Shown here: in pieces, positions 1-9,080 of the stretch | Numbering within the stretch: position 1 is the stretch's first letter | How the letters are laid out: each line of letters begins with the position of its first letter | NCBI GenBank assembly: GCA_014804795.1 | Contig: JAAUZC010000015.1 | Location: 195,857-259,856 of the forward strand | Reading direction: 5' to 3' | Length of the DNA: 64,000 nt | Source: Lachnospiraceae bacterium | Lineage (GTDB): Bacteria > Bacillota > Clostridia > Lachnospirales > Lachnospiraceae | Position numbers and translations under genes: made by a program | Notes under the pieces: generated by a model | What the model was told of the DNA's origin: nothing | The model's database searches: none | The model's input: only the letters and a program-made list of their open reading frames with translations

Positions 1-252
1 TTGCTGTTGCGGCATAAAACCAAGAATACTGCGAAAACTCTTCCCAAGAGCTGACACATTTTCCCCATTGTATAAAATCTCCCCCGCATCAGGGGTGAGG
101 TTACCCGCGATAATATTCATCAGGGTACTCTTTCCCGCGCCATTCGGACCCAGAAGCCCGTAAACACCAGGGGTAAGGCAAAGATTTACCTGATTGAGCG
201 CTATTTTATCCCCGTAAGATTTACTCAAAGAATTGATCTGTAATGTTGCCAT
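1..252 (-). CDS. ABC transporter ATP-binding protein, N-terminal part (cut by window edge)
   Basis: ATP-hydrolysing subunit of an ABC transporter; only the first 84 residues lie in the window. A clear Walker A motif, GPNGAGKST, is at residues 35-43, and the visible part ends at the Q-loop region (GFMPQ). The start ATG lies 4 bases after the stop of the upstream gene, so the two are very likely co-transcribed. The spacing to a membrane-anchored protein and a solute-binding lipoprotein suggests one export or sensing cassette. The signature motif, Walker B and the permease lie beyond the left edge, so substrate and direction of transport cannot be read. Confidence 0.93.
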   Translation of the reverse strand, partial: MATLQINSLSKSYGDKIALNQVNLCLTPGVYGLLGPNGAGKSTLMNIIAGNLTPDAGEILYNGENVSALGKSFRSILGFMPQQQ

Positions 253-256
253 AATA

Positions 257-1483
257 TCACGACTCCTCTTTCCATGTTAATGGAATATAATTTTCCTTTT
301 CGTTATAAAAATCCTTTTTCAGGATTACAAAAAAATCTCCGATTCCTGTATCAGGATCATCCTTAGTGACAAGAAAATAATCCCCAAATGCACCCCAGAC
401 ATGGATGTACTCCATAAACCCGCGATTCATCTCTGCCGTCTTCCCTTTCTCTATATCATAATAATAATAACGTTGGCTTTCCTCCTCTTCCATGACATAG
501 AATACTTTTCCATCTACGTAATACAACAATTTATCTGCCGTTACAATTGACTGACTTTCACCGGTATCCATATCCCAGACTGCAATTTCGAATTGTTCAT
601 ATCTGTTCTCCATGGATTTTCCATCTTTCCCGAACATGCTTATAAACTTGTTTTCATACAGGTAAGCTTCCTGAAATAACTGATCTTCATAAATCTGCTC
701 GGACTTATCTGCCGAGATATCATAAGAATACCAGTCTACCTGATGTTTGGCTTCCTCATAATTTTTTCCGTCATACTTCTTTTCAAAGTAGCTTTCTCTG
801 TAGTAAATCTTGCCGTTATAGAATCCTACAATATACAAGTCACTGCTATATGCCCTTTTTCGTTCCGTCAGGTTGGTAATCTCCCCTGTCTGCAGATCCA
901 GCTTGAAAAGCCATGTTTCATTTTCTCCTGTGGGACTTTCCATGCCATCTTCATCCTTTTCTGTAAGAATGGCGGTGCCTGACATATACAGACATTCTCC
1001 ATCAACCACAAATGGCAGAATGACAGTATTTTCAAAACTTGCAATTTCTTTCTGCCCGGTACGGTCAAGCCCTGATTGGACAATGGAAGACGTCTGGGTG
1101 GCCAAAACCGCATTAAACATATAAAGAGAATCTTCCAGTACAAACCCGCATCCTCCAAGGGCATCCGGCAAATATGCATTGCAGCGCTGTTCATCAGGAG
1201 TGTCCTGGTACCAGGCCTTGTGGGTGCAGTTTGGCTTATTGCAGACAATGACATCCTGTTTGGTATGATAATCAAAAAAATACAGAAATCCCGTACTGTT
1301 CGTATGATAAATTCCATCATCGGATGCAAACCCGGCGTTTTGCATTGTATCATAATACTGTGCGTCTGCTCCTGTGACCTGAGCGGATTTCCGATAAAGA
1401 ACATAGCTCCCAATCGTAATCACAAGGAACAAAAGGATTGCAACAGAAACAAATAAACGTATTTTTCTTCTTTTATCTTTCAT
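257..1483 (-). CDS. Membrane-anchored propeller-like protein of an ABC cassette, function unknown
   Basis: Protein of 408 residues with a basic N-terminus and one hydrophobic segment at about residues 8-29, followed by a large extracytoplasmic part. That part has repeated aromatic strands of the type GKIYYRES, GKVFYVME and DSLYMFN, which suggests a TolB- or DUF5050-like beta-propeller. Two Cys-containing stretches (CNKPNCTHK and CNAYL) are near the N-terminal third. I chose the ATG at 1483 because GGAGGG lies 7 bases upstream; a longer reading frame starts 14 codons earlier without support. The start overlaps the end of the upstream lipoprotein gene by 11 bases, indicating translational coupling. 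The biochemical role is not known. Confidence 0.85.
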   Translation of the reverse strand: MKDKRRKIRLFVSVAILLFLVITIGSYVLYRKSAQVTGADAQYYDTMQNAGFASDDGIYHTNSTGFLYFFDYHTKQDVIVCNKPNCTHKAWYQDTPDEQRCNAYLPDALGGCGFVLEDSLYMFNAVLATQTSSIVQSGLDRTGQKEIASFENTVILPFVVDGECLYMSGTAILTEKDEDGMESPTGENETWLFKLDLQTGEITNLTERKRAYSSDLYIVGFYNGKIYYRESYFEKKYDGKNYEEAKHQVDWYSYDISADKSEQIYEDQLFQEAYLYENKFISMFGKDGKSMENRYEQFEIAVWDMDTGESQSIVTADKLLYYVDGKVFYVMEEEESQRYYYYDIEKGKTAEMNRGFMEYIHVWGAFGDYFLVTKDDPDTGIGDFFVILKKDFYNEKENYIPLTWKEES

Positions 1484-2999
1484 AGTTTGCCCTCCACTCC
1501 GTAAGCTGCCTGTTAAATTCTTCAATAATCTTATCTATTCCGGCTTCCTTCAGCTCTGCGTTAATCTCAGAAAGAGAAGCATCAATATCTTCTGTTTCAA
1601 GCCGGAACAAATTGCTGACCTCACTGGAAAGTCTTCGTTCTTCCAAGTTTTCATAATATACTGCGTTCGTTGCGTCCACTTCTTCCGCAACTGAAGTCGG
1701 ATCAAAACGAAATCCATCCGGAATAAATGATTCGCACTGTTCATAATATCTGGCCTGAAAATCCATCTTATCCACAGCGGTATCGTTTTGTGAATAGGCA
1801 ATCAGCGCATTCGTATAATGTTCGCCAAACACCCACAGTAAGTTTGACGGCAGGCGTGTTGCCACGTTATCTTCTATTATATATTCTCTCCCTTCATTTC
1901 CATACAAAATCAGATTGGCAATATCCGGATCGGTATACAAACGTGTCAGAAAATCAAGCGCATTCTCCCGGTTTTGCGACCATGAGGCAACAGCAGTCTG
2001 CGCATCTCCCCAAAACGGAGCAATCTGAGGACATTTCATATCCGGAACCACAATGTATTCCGCCGTTATTTCCTGTCCTGCACTGTCCACATAGGAGAAG
2101 CTGCTTTCAAACGTATCTTCCCTGTGCACCGTTTTACCTGTTGCAAAAAAGGAACCATACTCACTCTCTGATGCAAAGCCAAGCAGTCCCTTGTCTTTGA
2201 AATCTTTGATTTTAAACAGCTTTTCTCTTAATTCTTCTGTTTCAAAAATATTAACGGCTTGGCCGGTCTGCGTAAATGCAAGGCACTCAATTGGATCCAC
2301 CTTCCACATGCCTAATGAATAGAGAATACTGTCATTATAGGCATAGGGAATTACTTTGTCTCCCTCGCCCTCTTTTATCTTTTGCAGTACTGCTTCATTT
2401 TCAAAAATGTCGGAAGAGAGATCCGACACATCAATGTCATACTTTTTCAGAAGCGCCTTGTCGTAAGCGATCCCACCAACTGTACGAAGATGGGCAGAAA
2501 CACCATAAGTAACGCCGTTATATCTGCATCGAGCCAAATCCTGTGTGGGAAGAACCTTTACAATTTCCATCCCCTGTTCACTTTTCAGAAAATCATCAAG
2601 AGGCAGCAAAAGCTCCCTGTCAGCCATCGTTGTATAGCTGGAAGCCGGTACTGCAATTACATCAGCCCGATCATCGTCCTGTTTCATCTTTTCCAATACA
2701 TCAGCAGCATTCTCAAGAGGCTCATCCCCTATCGTATGATACGCCTCTATTTTTACCTGATAGGGGACACCTTTTGTGGCCAGCAGTTGATTGAGCGGCT
2801 CCTGCCAAACTTCAATGTAATCAGAAAAATAAATTTTCCAAATTACCGTTTCCTTCTCTGCCTCAGACAACACGGAAGCCGGATCTGTTTCCGCAACATC
2901 ATTTTTCCCAACATCCTTGCAGCCGGAAATTGTAATGACAAATATAAAGACTACACCAAAAAGAAAAAAACGAATTGATTTTTTTGTAAATGATTTCAT
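1473..2999 (-). CDS. Extracellular solute-binding lipoprotein (family 1-like)
   Basis: Secreted lipoprotein of 508 residues. The signal peptide ends in a lipobox, TISGC, with the lipidated Cys at residue 27. The mature part has the lobes of a family 1 solute-binding protein: an early IYFSDY strand, an ADVIAVPAS segment, an AYDKALLKKYDID segment typical of sugar binders, and a late FWGDAQTAVASWSQNRENALDFL stretch. The start at 2999 is preceded by GGAGG at 5 bases; an ATG four codons earlier lies inside the ribosome site. No MalF/MalG-type permease is next to it. It is instead followed by a propeller-like protein and an ABC ATPase, so it may sense or deliver ligand to an atypical transporter. 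It lies 25 bases after the HAD gene. Confidence 0.85.
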   Translation of the reverse strand: MKSFTKKSIRFFLFGVVFIFVITISGCKDVGKNDVAETDPASVLSEAEKETVIWKIYFSDYIEVWQEPLNQLLATKGVPYQVKIEAYHTIGDEPLENAADVLEKMKQDDDRADVIAVPASSYTTMADRELLLPLDDFLKSEQGMEIVKVLPTQDLARCRYNGVTYGVSAHLRTVGGIAYDKALLKKYDIDVSDLSSDIFENEAVLQKIKEGEGDKVIPYAYNDSILYSLGMWKVDPIECLAFTQTGQAVNIFETEELREKLFKIKDFKDKGLLGFASESEYGSFFATGKTVHREDTFESSFSYVDSAGQEITAEYIVVPDMKCPQIAPFWGDAQTAVASWSQNRENALDFLTRLYTDPDIANLILYGNEGREYIIEDNVATRLPSNLLWVFGEHYTNALIAYSQNDTAVDKMDFQARYYEQCESFIPDGFRFDPTSVAEEVDATNAVYYENLEERRLSSEVSNLFRLETEDIDASLSEINAELKEAGIDKIIEEFNRQLTEWRANYER

Positions 3000-3024
3000 G
3001 TTTACCTCCATTCAAGTACAACAG

Positions 3025-3816
3025 TTAAATAGCGCCAAACCTCACAAGCGCATTCCATATCCCGTCCTGATCGATTGGATCTGTCACATAATCCGCCGCT
3101 TCCTTTACTGTCTCTGCACCGTTTCCCATCGCCACACCGGTACCGGCAAGCCGCAGCATGGAAATATCATTCTCCGCATCGCCAAAAGCGATCACTTCTG
3201 CAGGCGTAATGCCCATCGCCCTGCATATGGCAAGAATTCCCTGCTCTTTACCACCGCCGCCCGGCAGAAAATCCACAACGCCTTCTCCCCACCTTGTCAG
3301 TTTACAGGAAGGTAAAAGCGAAAGCAGTTCCTTCTCCTCCGCTTCCTCTATAAAGGGCACCGCCTGCAGGATCTCCCTCTTTTCCAGATCCTCTATATCC
3401 CGCACCGGCGGCACTGTCGTACCAATGCCGGCCTGTTCTTTTAAAATCCGCTCATCTATGAGATTACAGTACATCGCATCTTTCTCCAGAAAAATGCAGC
3501 TTCTTCCATTCTTTATCAGAAATTCTTTCAGTATCATAAGCTGATCGGCCAAAAAACAATTTTGCAGTATACATTTTTTATCCAGTTCACAAAATTGTCC
3601 CGTCAACCAGATTGCGCCGTCAAAAGTAAGTCCCGGCAGAATATTTTCTTCTTCCACTTCTAACGGATGCCGGCCTGTAGATATAATGCGATAAATCCCC
3701 TTTTCTTTCAGCGCCGCTAACGCTTTTCTTGTACTCTCCGGTATCATATGAGTCTTTACTGCAGCCAGTGTTCCGTCTATATCAAAAAAAGCTGCTTTTA
3801 TTTTTCCTGTTGACAT
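3025..3816 (-). CDS. Cof-type HAD-IIB family phosphatase
   Basis: Cytoplasmic HAD-superfamily hydrolase of 263 residues, probably acting on sugar phosphates or similar small phosphoesters. Motif I DIDGT is at residues 12-16, with the nucleophile and acid Asp pair. Motif II includes ISTGR at about 45-49. The C2-type cap fills the middle. The motif III Lys is probably K190, and GDAENDISML (from residue 212) is motif IV. Length fits the Cof/YidA subfamily. AGGGGG precedes the start ATG at the usual distance. It has its own promoter and a terminator separates it from the gene upstream. Substrates of this family cannot be told from sequence. Confidence 0.93.
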   Translation of the reverse strand: MSTGKIKAAFFDIDGTLAAVKTHMIPESTRKALAALKEKGIYRIISTGRHPLEVEEENILPGLTFDGAIWLTGQFCELDKKCILQNCFLADQLMILKEFLIKNGRSCIFLEKDAMYCNLIDERILKEQAGIGTTVPPVRDIEDLEKREILQAVPFIEEAEEKELLSLLPSCKLTRWGEGVVDFLPGGGGKEQGILAICRAMGITPAEVIAFGDAENDISMLRLAGTGVAMGNGAETVKEAADYVTDPIDQDGIWNALVRFGAI

Positions 3817-3842
3817 TTTTATCCCCCTATTTTGCTAGTGTC

Positions 3843-3871
3843 ATTATAATCTATTTTCAGCGGGTATACAA
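3843..3871 (-). promoter_or_regulatory. Predicted sigma-A promoter of the HAD phosphatase gene
   Basis: On the minus strand TTGTAT (3866-3871) is followed after 17 bases by a perfect TATAAT (3843-3848). The transcript would start near 3836, about 20 bases before the start codon. It would also serve the lipoprotein, propeller-like and ABC genes downstream, as no terminator is visible between them. Confidence 0.7.
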
Positions 3872-3883
3872 TTCCGAAAAGAG

Positions 3884-3934
3884 AGAAAATAAAACAATCC
3901 GCAATCAGACTGTTATGTCATAGTCTGATTACGG
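3884..3934 (-). terminator. Terminator after the repetitive protein gene
   Basis: A hairpin with arms AATCAGACT and AGTCTGATT, extended by CCG/CGG at its base, spans 3899-3934. Read on the minus strand it is followed by a T-rich run (GTTTTATTTT). It lies 28 bases after the stop of the 405-residue protein. Confidence 0.7.
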
Positions 3935-3962
3935 ACTGTTGTCAGGTTTTCCATTTCCCTTC

Positions 3963-5180
3963 CTACAGAATGTAGGTATCCGCGTTTATCACTTTGCTGT
4001 TTACGGCTTTCTTTATCATTCCCATAATGCCCTCATCTTCTTCATCGTTTTCTTTCTCTTTGTCACTGAATTTTGCCACATTTTTGCATACCAGCTGCAG
4101 GACACTCTTCTGCTCCGGACTGCAGAAGATCTTACCGCAGTTCTCCACTGCCAGCCTCTCCAGAATAAGTTCCGGTTTCGCATCCTTTTTCACTTCCAGA
4201 ATTGCGCAGTTTTTAATCTCCAACCCATCCGGAGTACTCTCTAACAGCGCTTCATCCACCACCATATGGGGCTGATTCTGCACGTACCGTCCTTTCACAT
4301 ATACCAGCTCCTTATAAACAGCATTCACTTTGGCAAACGCCGTCTCCTGTCTCTTTAACAGCCGGACATCACCGTTTACCAGAATCTTTTCCACCTGTTC
4401 AAAGAAACTCTCACTGTCTTCCTTCAAAATCAGATCCCCGTCAATATACAGGCATTTTCCATACCTTTGCAGCAAAGCCTCACTCAGCTCCGCATCCTCA
4501 CCGACAAAACCAAAACCCGATGGCACGACATCCATCTCCACATTTTCCTCAAACATGCCGACAGACTTTTCGATATATTCTTCCCGCACCACAAAACGCT
4601 CTGTCAAAAACCGTATATTTTTGGCCGCAAGAGCCTCTACATCCACATCCGCATCAGTGAGTACTACTTTATCTTCCACATAATATTTTCCGTCCTGCCT
4701 TGCCCGGAGCGGAAAATACTTATCAATGACAAACTCTGACTGTAATTCGATACAGCCATCCGGAATGCAGTGCGCTGTCCCGTTCACCTGCAGCCTGTCC
4801 ATAAAAGGGGCCATACTCTCCGGATATCTGGCAGATCCGTTTACAATGATTTTTACGACATTTTCCAGAACTTTTTCCGTGCCGGAACGGACCGACAACG
4901 TACCGTTCACACAGATTATCGTCTTGTCTTTCAGCTGTGTATTTCCGCTGATCTCATAGTTTCCGTTTGTGTTGATCACCGACACTTCTCCCTCCACACT
5001 TAACATCCCGTCTGTATTACATACCATGGGCAGTTTATTTAATATACTTCTGCTCCGGTCATCCACCAGAATTACGTCCGCATTGATCACAGTACGTTCA
5101 TAACCTGCCAGACTCTCCTCATCCACTTTTCTTGCGTCGCACACATCACAGTTTACAACAAGGTTTTTCTTCTCAAACAT
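3963..5180 (-). CDS. Repetitive (probable beta-solenoid) protein linked to an ECF sigma factor, function unknown
   Basis: Protein of 405 residues without signal peptide or membrane segment. It carries irregular repeats built on a hydrophobic-V/I-N/D-G-hydrophobic core, such as ICVNGTLSV, IIVNGSAR, LQVNGTAH, LYIDGDLIL, ILVNGDVRL and VYVKGRYV, spaced by roughly 20-60 residues. This is what stacked strands of a beta-solenoid look like and recalls bactofilin-type or polymer-forming proteins, though I cannot assign it to them. The N-terminus has a CDVC pair and the C-terminus an acidic patch (KEKENDEEDEG). The start at 5180 has AAAGGAG 7 bases upstream. It follows the sigma factor gene by 64 bases, so it may be its effector or modulator. 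It is not a recognisable anti-sigma factor. Confidence 0.75.
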   Translation of the reverse strand: MFEKKNLVVNCDVCDARKVDEESLAGYERTVINADVILVDDRSRSILNKLPMVCNTDGMLSVEGEVSVINTNGNYEISGNTQLKDKTIICVNGTLSVRSGTEKVLENVVKIIVNGSARYPESMAPFMDRLQVNGTAHCIPDGCIELQSEFVIDKYFPLRARQDGKYYVEDKVVLTDADVDVEALAAKNIRFLTERFVVREEYIEKSVGMFEENVEMDVVPSGFGFVGEDAELSEALLQRYGKCLYIDGDLILKEDSESFFEQVEKILVNGDVRLLKRQETAFAKVNAVYKELVYVKGRYVQNQPHMVVDEALLESTPDGLEIKNCAILEVKKDAKPELILERLAVENCGKIFCSPEQKSVLQLVCKNVAKFSDKEKENDEEDEGIMGMIKKAVNSKVINADTYIL

Positions 5181-5244
5181 TTTCTTTCTCCTTTCCATAA
5201 ATCCGGCCTGTTCCTTATGACAGGCACCCTTTCTTTAACCGCCG

Positions 5245-5709
5245 CTATGACTTGTCTTTCAGCGATTTCCTGAGGCGTCTCCTTGCACTTGACAATCTGG
5301 ATCTCACTGTTCCGGAAGGCAGTCCAAAGAGCTTCCCCAGCTCTGTAGCATTGTAGCCCTCCAGATAGCGTAAGGTGAAAAGCATTCTCTCCTCCTGTGT
5401 AAGAATGTTCAAAAGCTGCTCATCATCAATCTGTGTATAGTTCGCGTCCTCATAGCCTCCCCGGGGCATCTCCTCTGTCATAGTCTCAAAAGCTTCCCGG
5501 CGTTTCCTGTCTATATACAGATTTTTTACCGTGCGGTACATCCAGGCCCTCCGTCTGCAAAAGTCAAGTTCTTCCAGCAGCTTCGCATTGATCAACGCGC
5601 GTAAAAATGCCTCCTGCACCAGATCCTCCGCCAGCGTTTTGTTTCCTGTCATAGCAGTACACCAGCCCGTCAGCTCTTTATAGAGGGAATCATACAATTC
5701 ATCGATCAT
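5245..5709 (-). CDS. ECF-type RNA polymerase sigma factor
   Basis: Small sigma-70 family protein of 154 residues with only regions 2 and 4. Region 2 contains LAEDLVQEAFLRAL, the core-binding and -10 recognition part. Region 4 contains the helix-turn-helix ATELGKLFGLPSGTVRSRL that reads the -35 box. The length is normal for the ECF group. It directs polymerase to a small regulon, which probably includes the repetitive protein gene just downstream. No anti-sigma factor with membrane segments is adjacent, which is unusual for this class. The ribosome site is weak, with AAAGG lying about 13 bases from the ATG. Confidence 0.93.
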   Translation of the reverse strand: MIDELYDSLYKELTGWCTAMTGNKTLAEDLVQEAFLRALINAKLLEELDFCRRRAWMYRTVKNLYIDRKRREAFETMTEEMPRGGYEDANYTQIDDEQLLNILTQEERMLFTLRYLEGYNATELGKLFGLPSGTVRSRLSSARRRLRKSLKDKS

Positions 5710-5807
5710 GACATTTCTTAAACCTTTCCCGAAGATCCTTTGTCGTTTGCGCCTTCCTATATATAACGTTTGAGAAAGACAAAGTGTTCATATTTTTTTC
5801 TGTTATC

Positions 5808-5841
5808 CAAAAACAGCAGGACATCTCTACTGCCCTGCTGC
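5808..5841 (-). terminator. Rho-independent terminator of carAB
   Basis: Read on the minus strand, CAGCAGG and CCTGCTG pair around a 13-base loop and are followed at once by TTTTT. It lies 12 bases after the carB stop codon. Confidence 0.8.
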
Positions 5842-5852
5842 TCTTTCCTCTT

Positions 5853-8800
5853 TTAAATCTCTCCGCGTTTTGCGATTGTCGCAATATCCACAAGATTCAG
5901 CCTGCTTCCCTGTTTTTCCTTATTCTCCAGACTGGTCACAAGCGCCCTTGCGGTATCCATCGCCGTGATACAGTTCACACCTGTTTCAATGGCGGTACGC
6001 CGGATTAAAAAGCCGTCTCTCGATTTATCCCGCCCCTGGGTCGGCGTATCGATGACAAGGTCTATCTTATGTCCCAGGATCAGATCCATCACCGTGGGCG
6101 ATTCCTGAGATATCTTATTGACTTTCCTTGCTTTCACACCCGCCTCGTTCAATGCAGCGGCAGTACTTCTCGTCGCATAGATGATATACCCCAGCTTTTC
6201 AAAGCGGCGGCCGATCTCAATGGCCTCGCCCTTGTCCGCATCTTTCACGGTAATGATCATCTGTTTGTATTTCGGCAAATCTACGCCTGCCCCTAAAAAC
6301 GCCTTATAGAGCGCCTCATCAAAAGTATCCGCGATGCCGAGGCACTCTCCGGTGGACTTCATTTCCGGCCCCAGGCTGATCTCCGCGCCTCTAATCTTCT
6401 CAAAGGAAAATACCGGCATTTTAATTGCCACATAATCGGCATCTTTCTGCAGCCCCGGTTCATACCCCAGATCTCTTATCTTCTTTCCAAGAATCACTTC
6501 CGTTGCCAGATCAACGATCGGAATACCTGTCACCTTACTGATATAGGGCACGGTACGGGAAGATCTGGGATTGACCTCGATCACATAGACTTCATCCCCC
6601 ACCGCAATAAACTGAATATTGATGAGACCGATCACATGCAGCGCTTTCGCTAACCGTCTCGAATATTCCGCAATCGTTTCTTTTACCTTTTCGCTGACCG
6701 TGAAAGCAGGATAAACCGAAATGGAGTCGCCGGAATGTACGCCTGTTCTCTCAATATGTTCCATAATGCCCGGAATCAGAATATCCGTCCCGTCACAGAC
6801 CGCATCCACTTCCAGCTCCTTCCCCTGCAGATATTTATCTACAAGAATCGGATGTTCCTGAGAATAACGGTTGATCACCGCCATAAACTCCTCAATCTCC
6901 TCATCGGAAATGGCAATCTGCATGCCCTGTCCGCCCAGCACATAGGAAGGACGCACCAGTACCGGATAGCCCAGTCTGTTTGCCACTTCTTTCGCTTCTT
7001 CCGCAGTGAATACCGTACCGCCTGCCGCTCTGGGAATCTCTGTTTCCTGTAAGATTCTGTCAAAGAGTTCTCTGTCCTCCGCAGCATCCACATCCTCCGC
7101 CTTTGTACCGAGGATAGGCACACCCATCTTCATCAGATCCTCTGTCAGCTTGATCGCCGTCTGGCCGCCAAACTGTACCACTGCCCCGTCCGGCTTCTCA
7201 AGCCGCACAATATTTTCCACATCCTCCGGCGTCAGCGGTTCAAAATACAGCTTGTCCGCAATATCAAAGTCCGTGGACACTGTTTCAGGATTGTTATTGA
7301 CAATAATGGTCTCATAGCCGGCCTTCGCAAAAGCCCAGGTCGCATGGACGGAACAATAGTCAAACTCAATACCCTGTCCTATCCTGATCGGCCCGGAACC
7401 GAGCACCAGCACTTTCTTTCTGTCTTTTGTCTCTACGGCCTCATTTTCTCCGCCGTAAACGGAATAATAGTAGGGAGTCTGTGCCTCAAATTCCGCCGCA
7501 CAGGTATCTACCATCTTATAGGAAGCGGTAATGCCGTTTTTATAACGTTCCGCTTTAATCTCTTCTTCTTTCAGCCCGGTAAGTTCTGCAATTACGTTAT
7601 CAGGAAATTCCATCCGTTTTGCTTCCCGCAGAGTCTCCGCGGAAAGTCCCGTACCCTCTTTCTCCAGCTTTGCTTCCATCTCGGTCAAAATGGCAATCTT
7701 ATCAATAAACCATTTGTCCACCATCGTAATTTTACAGATCGTGTCGTAATCAATTCCCTTGCGGATGGCTTCGGCAATCAGGAAAATTCTCTGATCGTCT
7801 ACTGTTTTCATACGCTCCAACAGATCTTCCACAGACAGCGCTGAAAAATCATAGCTCCGCAGACTGTCCACATGCTGCTCTAGGGAACGCAGCGCTTTCA
7901 TTAACGCTCCCTCAAAACTGTTGCAGATACTCATCACCTCGCCGGTGGCTTTCATCTGCGTTGTCAGCGTCCGCTTTGCTGTCAGGAACTTGTCGAAGGG
8001 AAGTCTCGGAATCTTCACAACACAATAGTCAAGCGTCGGTTCAAAGCTGGCATAGGTCTTTCCTGTAATGGCGTTTTTGATCTCATCCAACGTGTACCCC
8101 AGCGCAATCTTTGCCGCCACTTTTGCGATTGGATAACCGGTCGCTTTTGACGCAAGCGCCGAAGAACGGCTCACTCTCGGATTCACTTCAATCACGCAGT
8201 ATTCAAAACTGGTCGGATGCAGCGCAAACTGTACGTTACAGCCGCCGGTGATCTTTAACTCATTGATGATATTGAGTGCCGCACTCCGCAGCATCTGATA
8301 TTCCTTGTCTCCTAACGTCTGGGAGGGTGCCACTACAATAGAGTCCCCCGTATGCACTCCCACCGGGTCCACATTTTCCATGTTGCAGACCGTGATGCAG
8401 TTGCCCATGCTGTCCCGCATCACCTCGTATTCTATCTCTTTCCAACCCGCAATACAGCGTTCCACAAGCACCTGCCCTACTCTTGACAGACGCAGGCCGT
8501 TTTCCAGAATTTCTTCGAGCTGCACCTGATTATGGGCAATGCCGCCGCCGGAACCGCCCAGCGTATATGCCGGACGCAACACTACCGGATAGCCGATCTT
8601 TGCCGCAAACTCCACGCCGTCGGGAATATTTTCCACAACTAACGAGGGGGCACAGGGCTCCCCGATCTTCTCCATCGTCTCCTTAAATTCCAGACGGTCC
8701 TCCGCCTTTTTGATCGTTTGTGCTGTTGTGCCGAGAAGCCTGACATTATGAGATGCCAGAAAGCCGGATTCCTCCAGCTCCATACCGAGATTAAGCCCTG

Positions 8801-9080
8801 CCTGTCCGCCGAGCGTCGGCAGCACCGAATCGGGCTTTTCTTTTTCTATGATCTGTTCTAAAACTTTTACGGTTAACGGTTCAATATAAACTCTGTCCGC
8901 AATATCCTTATCTGTCATGATCGTAGCGGGGTTCGAGTTTACTAACACAACTTCCATTCCTTCCTCTTTTAAAGAACGGCAGGCCTGTGTTCCCGCATAG
9001 TCAAATTCCGCGGCCTGCCCGATCACGATCGGGCCGGAACCGATCACAAGTACTTTTTTCACCTCCGGATTTCTAGGCAT
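5853..9080 (-). CDS. carB: Carbamoyl-phosphate synthase large subunit
   Basis: Makes carbamoyl phosphate from bicarbonate, ammonia passed from CarA, and two ATP, feeding pyrimidine and arginine synthesis. The 1075 residues match the family length. The protein is two homologous halves, each with an ATP-grasp domain. The N-terminal half opens with KKVLVIGSGPIVIGQAAEFDY and the second with KKVLVLGSGPIRIGQGIEFDY near residue 560. The last 140 residues form the MGS-like regulatory domain (ATRSTAAALNEAGV, VIDTPTQG), where nucleotides such as UMP and effectors such as ornithine act in well-studied enzymes. The start codon overlaps the carA end by 8 bases. A terminator follows. Confidence 0.98.
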   Translation of the reverse strand: MPRNPEVKKVLVIGSGPIVIGQAAEFDYAGTQACRSLKEEGMEVVLVNSNPATIMTDKDIADRVYIEPLTVKVLEQIIEKEKPDSVLPTLGGQAGLNLGMELEESGFLASHNVRLLGTTAQTIKKAEDRLEFKETMEKIGEPCAPSLVVENIPDGVEFAAKIGYPVVLRPAYTLGGSGGGIAHNQVQLEEILENGLRLSRVGQVLVERCIAGWKEIEYEVMRDSMGNCITVCNMENVDPVGVHTGDSIVVAPSQTLGDKEYQMLRSAALNIINELKITGGCNVQFALHPTSFEYCVIEVNPRVSRSSALASKATGYPIAKVAAKIALGYTLDEIKNAITGKTYASFEPTLDYCVVKIPRLPFDKFLTAKRTLTTQMKATGEVMSICNSFEGALMKALRSLEQHVDSLRSYDFSALSVEDLLERMKTVDDQRIFLIAEAIRKGIDYDTICKITMVDKWFIDKIAILTEMEAKLEKEGTGLSAETLREAKRMEFPDNVIAELTGLKEEEIKAERYKNGITASYKMVDTCAAEFEAQTPYYYSVYGGENEAVETKDRKKVLVLGSGPIRIGQGIEFDYCSVHATWAFAKAGYETIIVNNNPETVSTDFDIADKLYFEPLTPEDVENIVRLEKPDGAVVQFGGQTAIKLTEDLMKMGVPILGTKAEDVDAAEDRELFDRILQETEIPRAAGGTVFTAEEAKEVANRLGYPVLVRPSYVLGGQGMQIAISDEEIEEFMAVINRYSQEHPILVDKYLQGKELEVDAVCDGTDILIPGIMEHIERTGVHSGDSISVYPAFTVSEKVKETIAEYSRRLAKALHVIGLINIQFIAVGDEVYVIEVNPRSSRTVPYISKVTGIPIVDLATEVILGKKIRDLGYEPGLQKDADYVAIKMPVFSFEKIRGAEISLGPEMKSTGECLGIADTFDEALYKAFLGAGVDLPKYKQMIITVKDADKGEAIEIGRRFEKLGYIIYATRSTAAALNEAGVKARKVNKISQESPTVMDLILGHKIDLVIDTPTQGRDKSRDGFLIRRTAIETGVNCITAMDTARALVTSLENKEKQGSRLNLVDIATIAKRGEI

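Noticed and set aside
868..1413. 181-codon frame inside the propeller-like gene and similar opposite or shifted frames elsewhere
   Set aside because: These overlap fully with genes that have clear domains, ribosome sites and operon spacing.
5699..5893. 64-codon frame between carB and the sigma factor
   Set aside because: It runs through the carB terminator hairpin and overlaps the 3' end of carB; no coding evidence.
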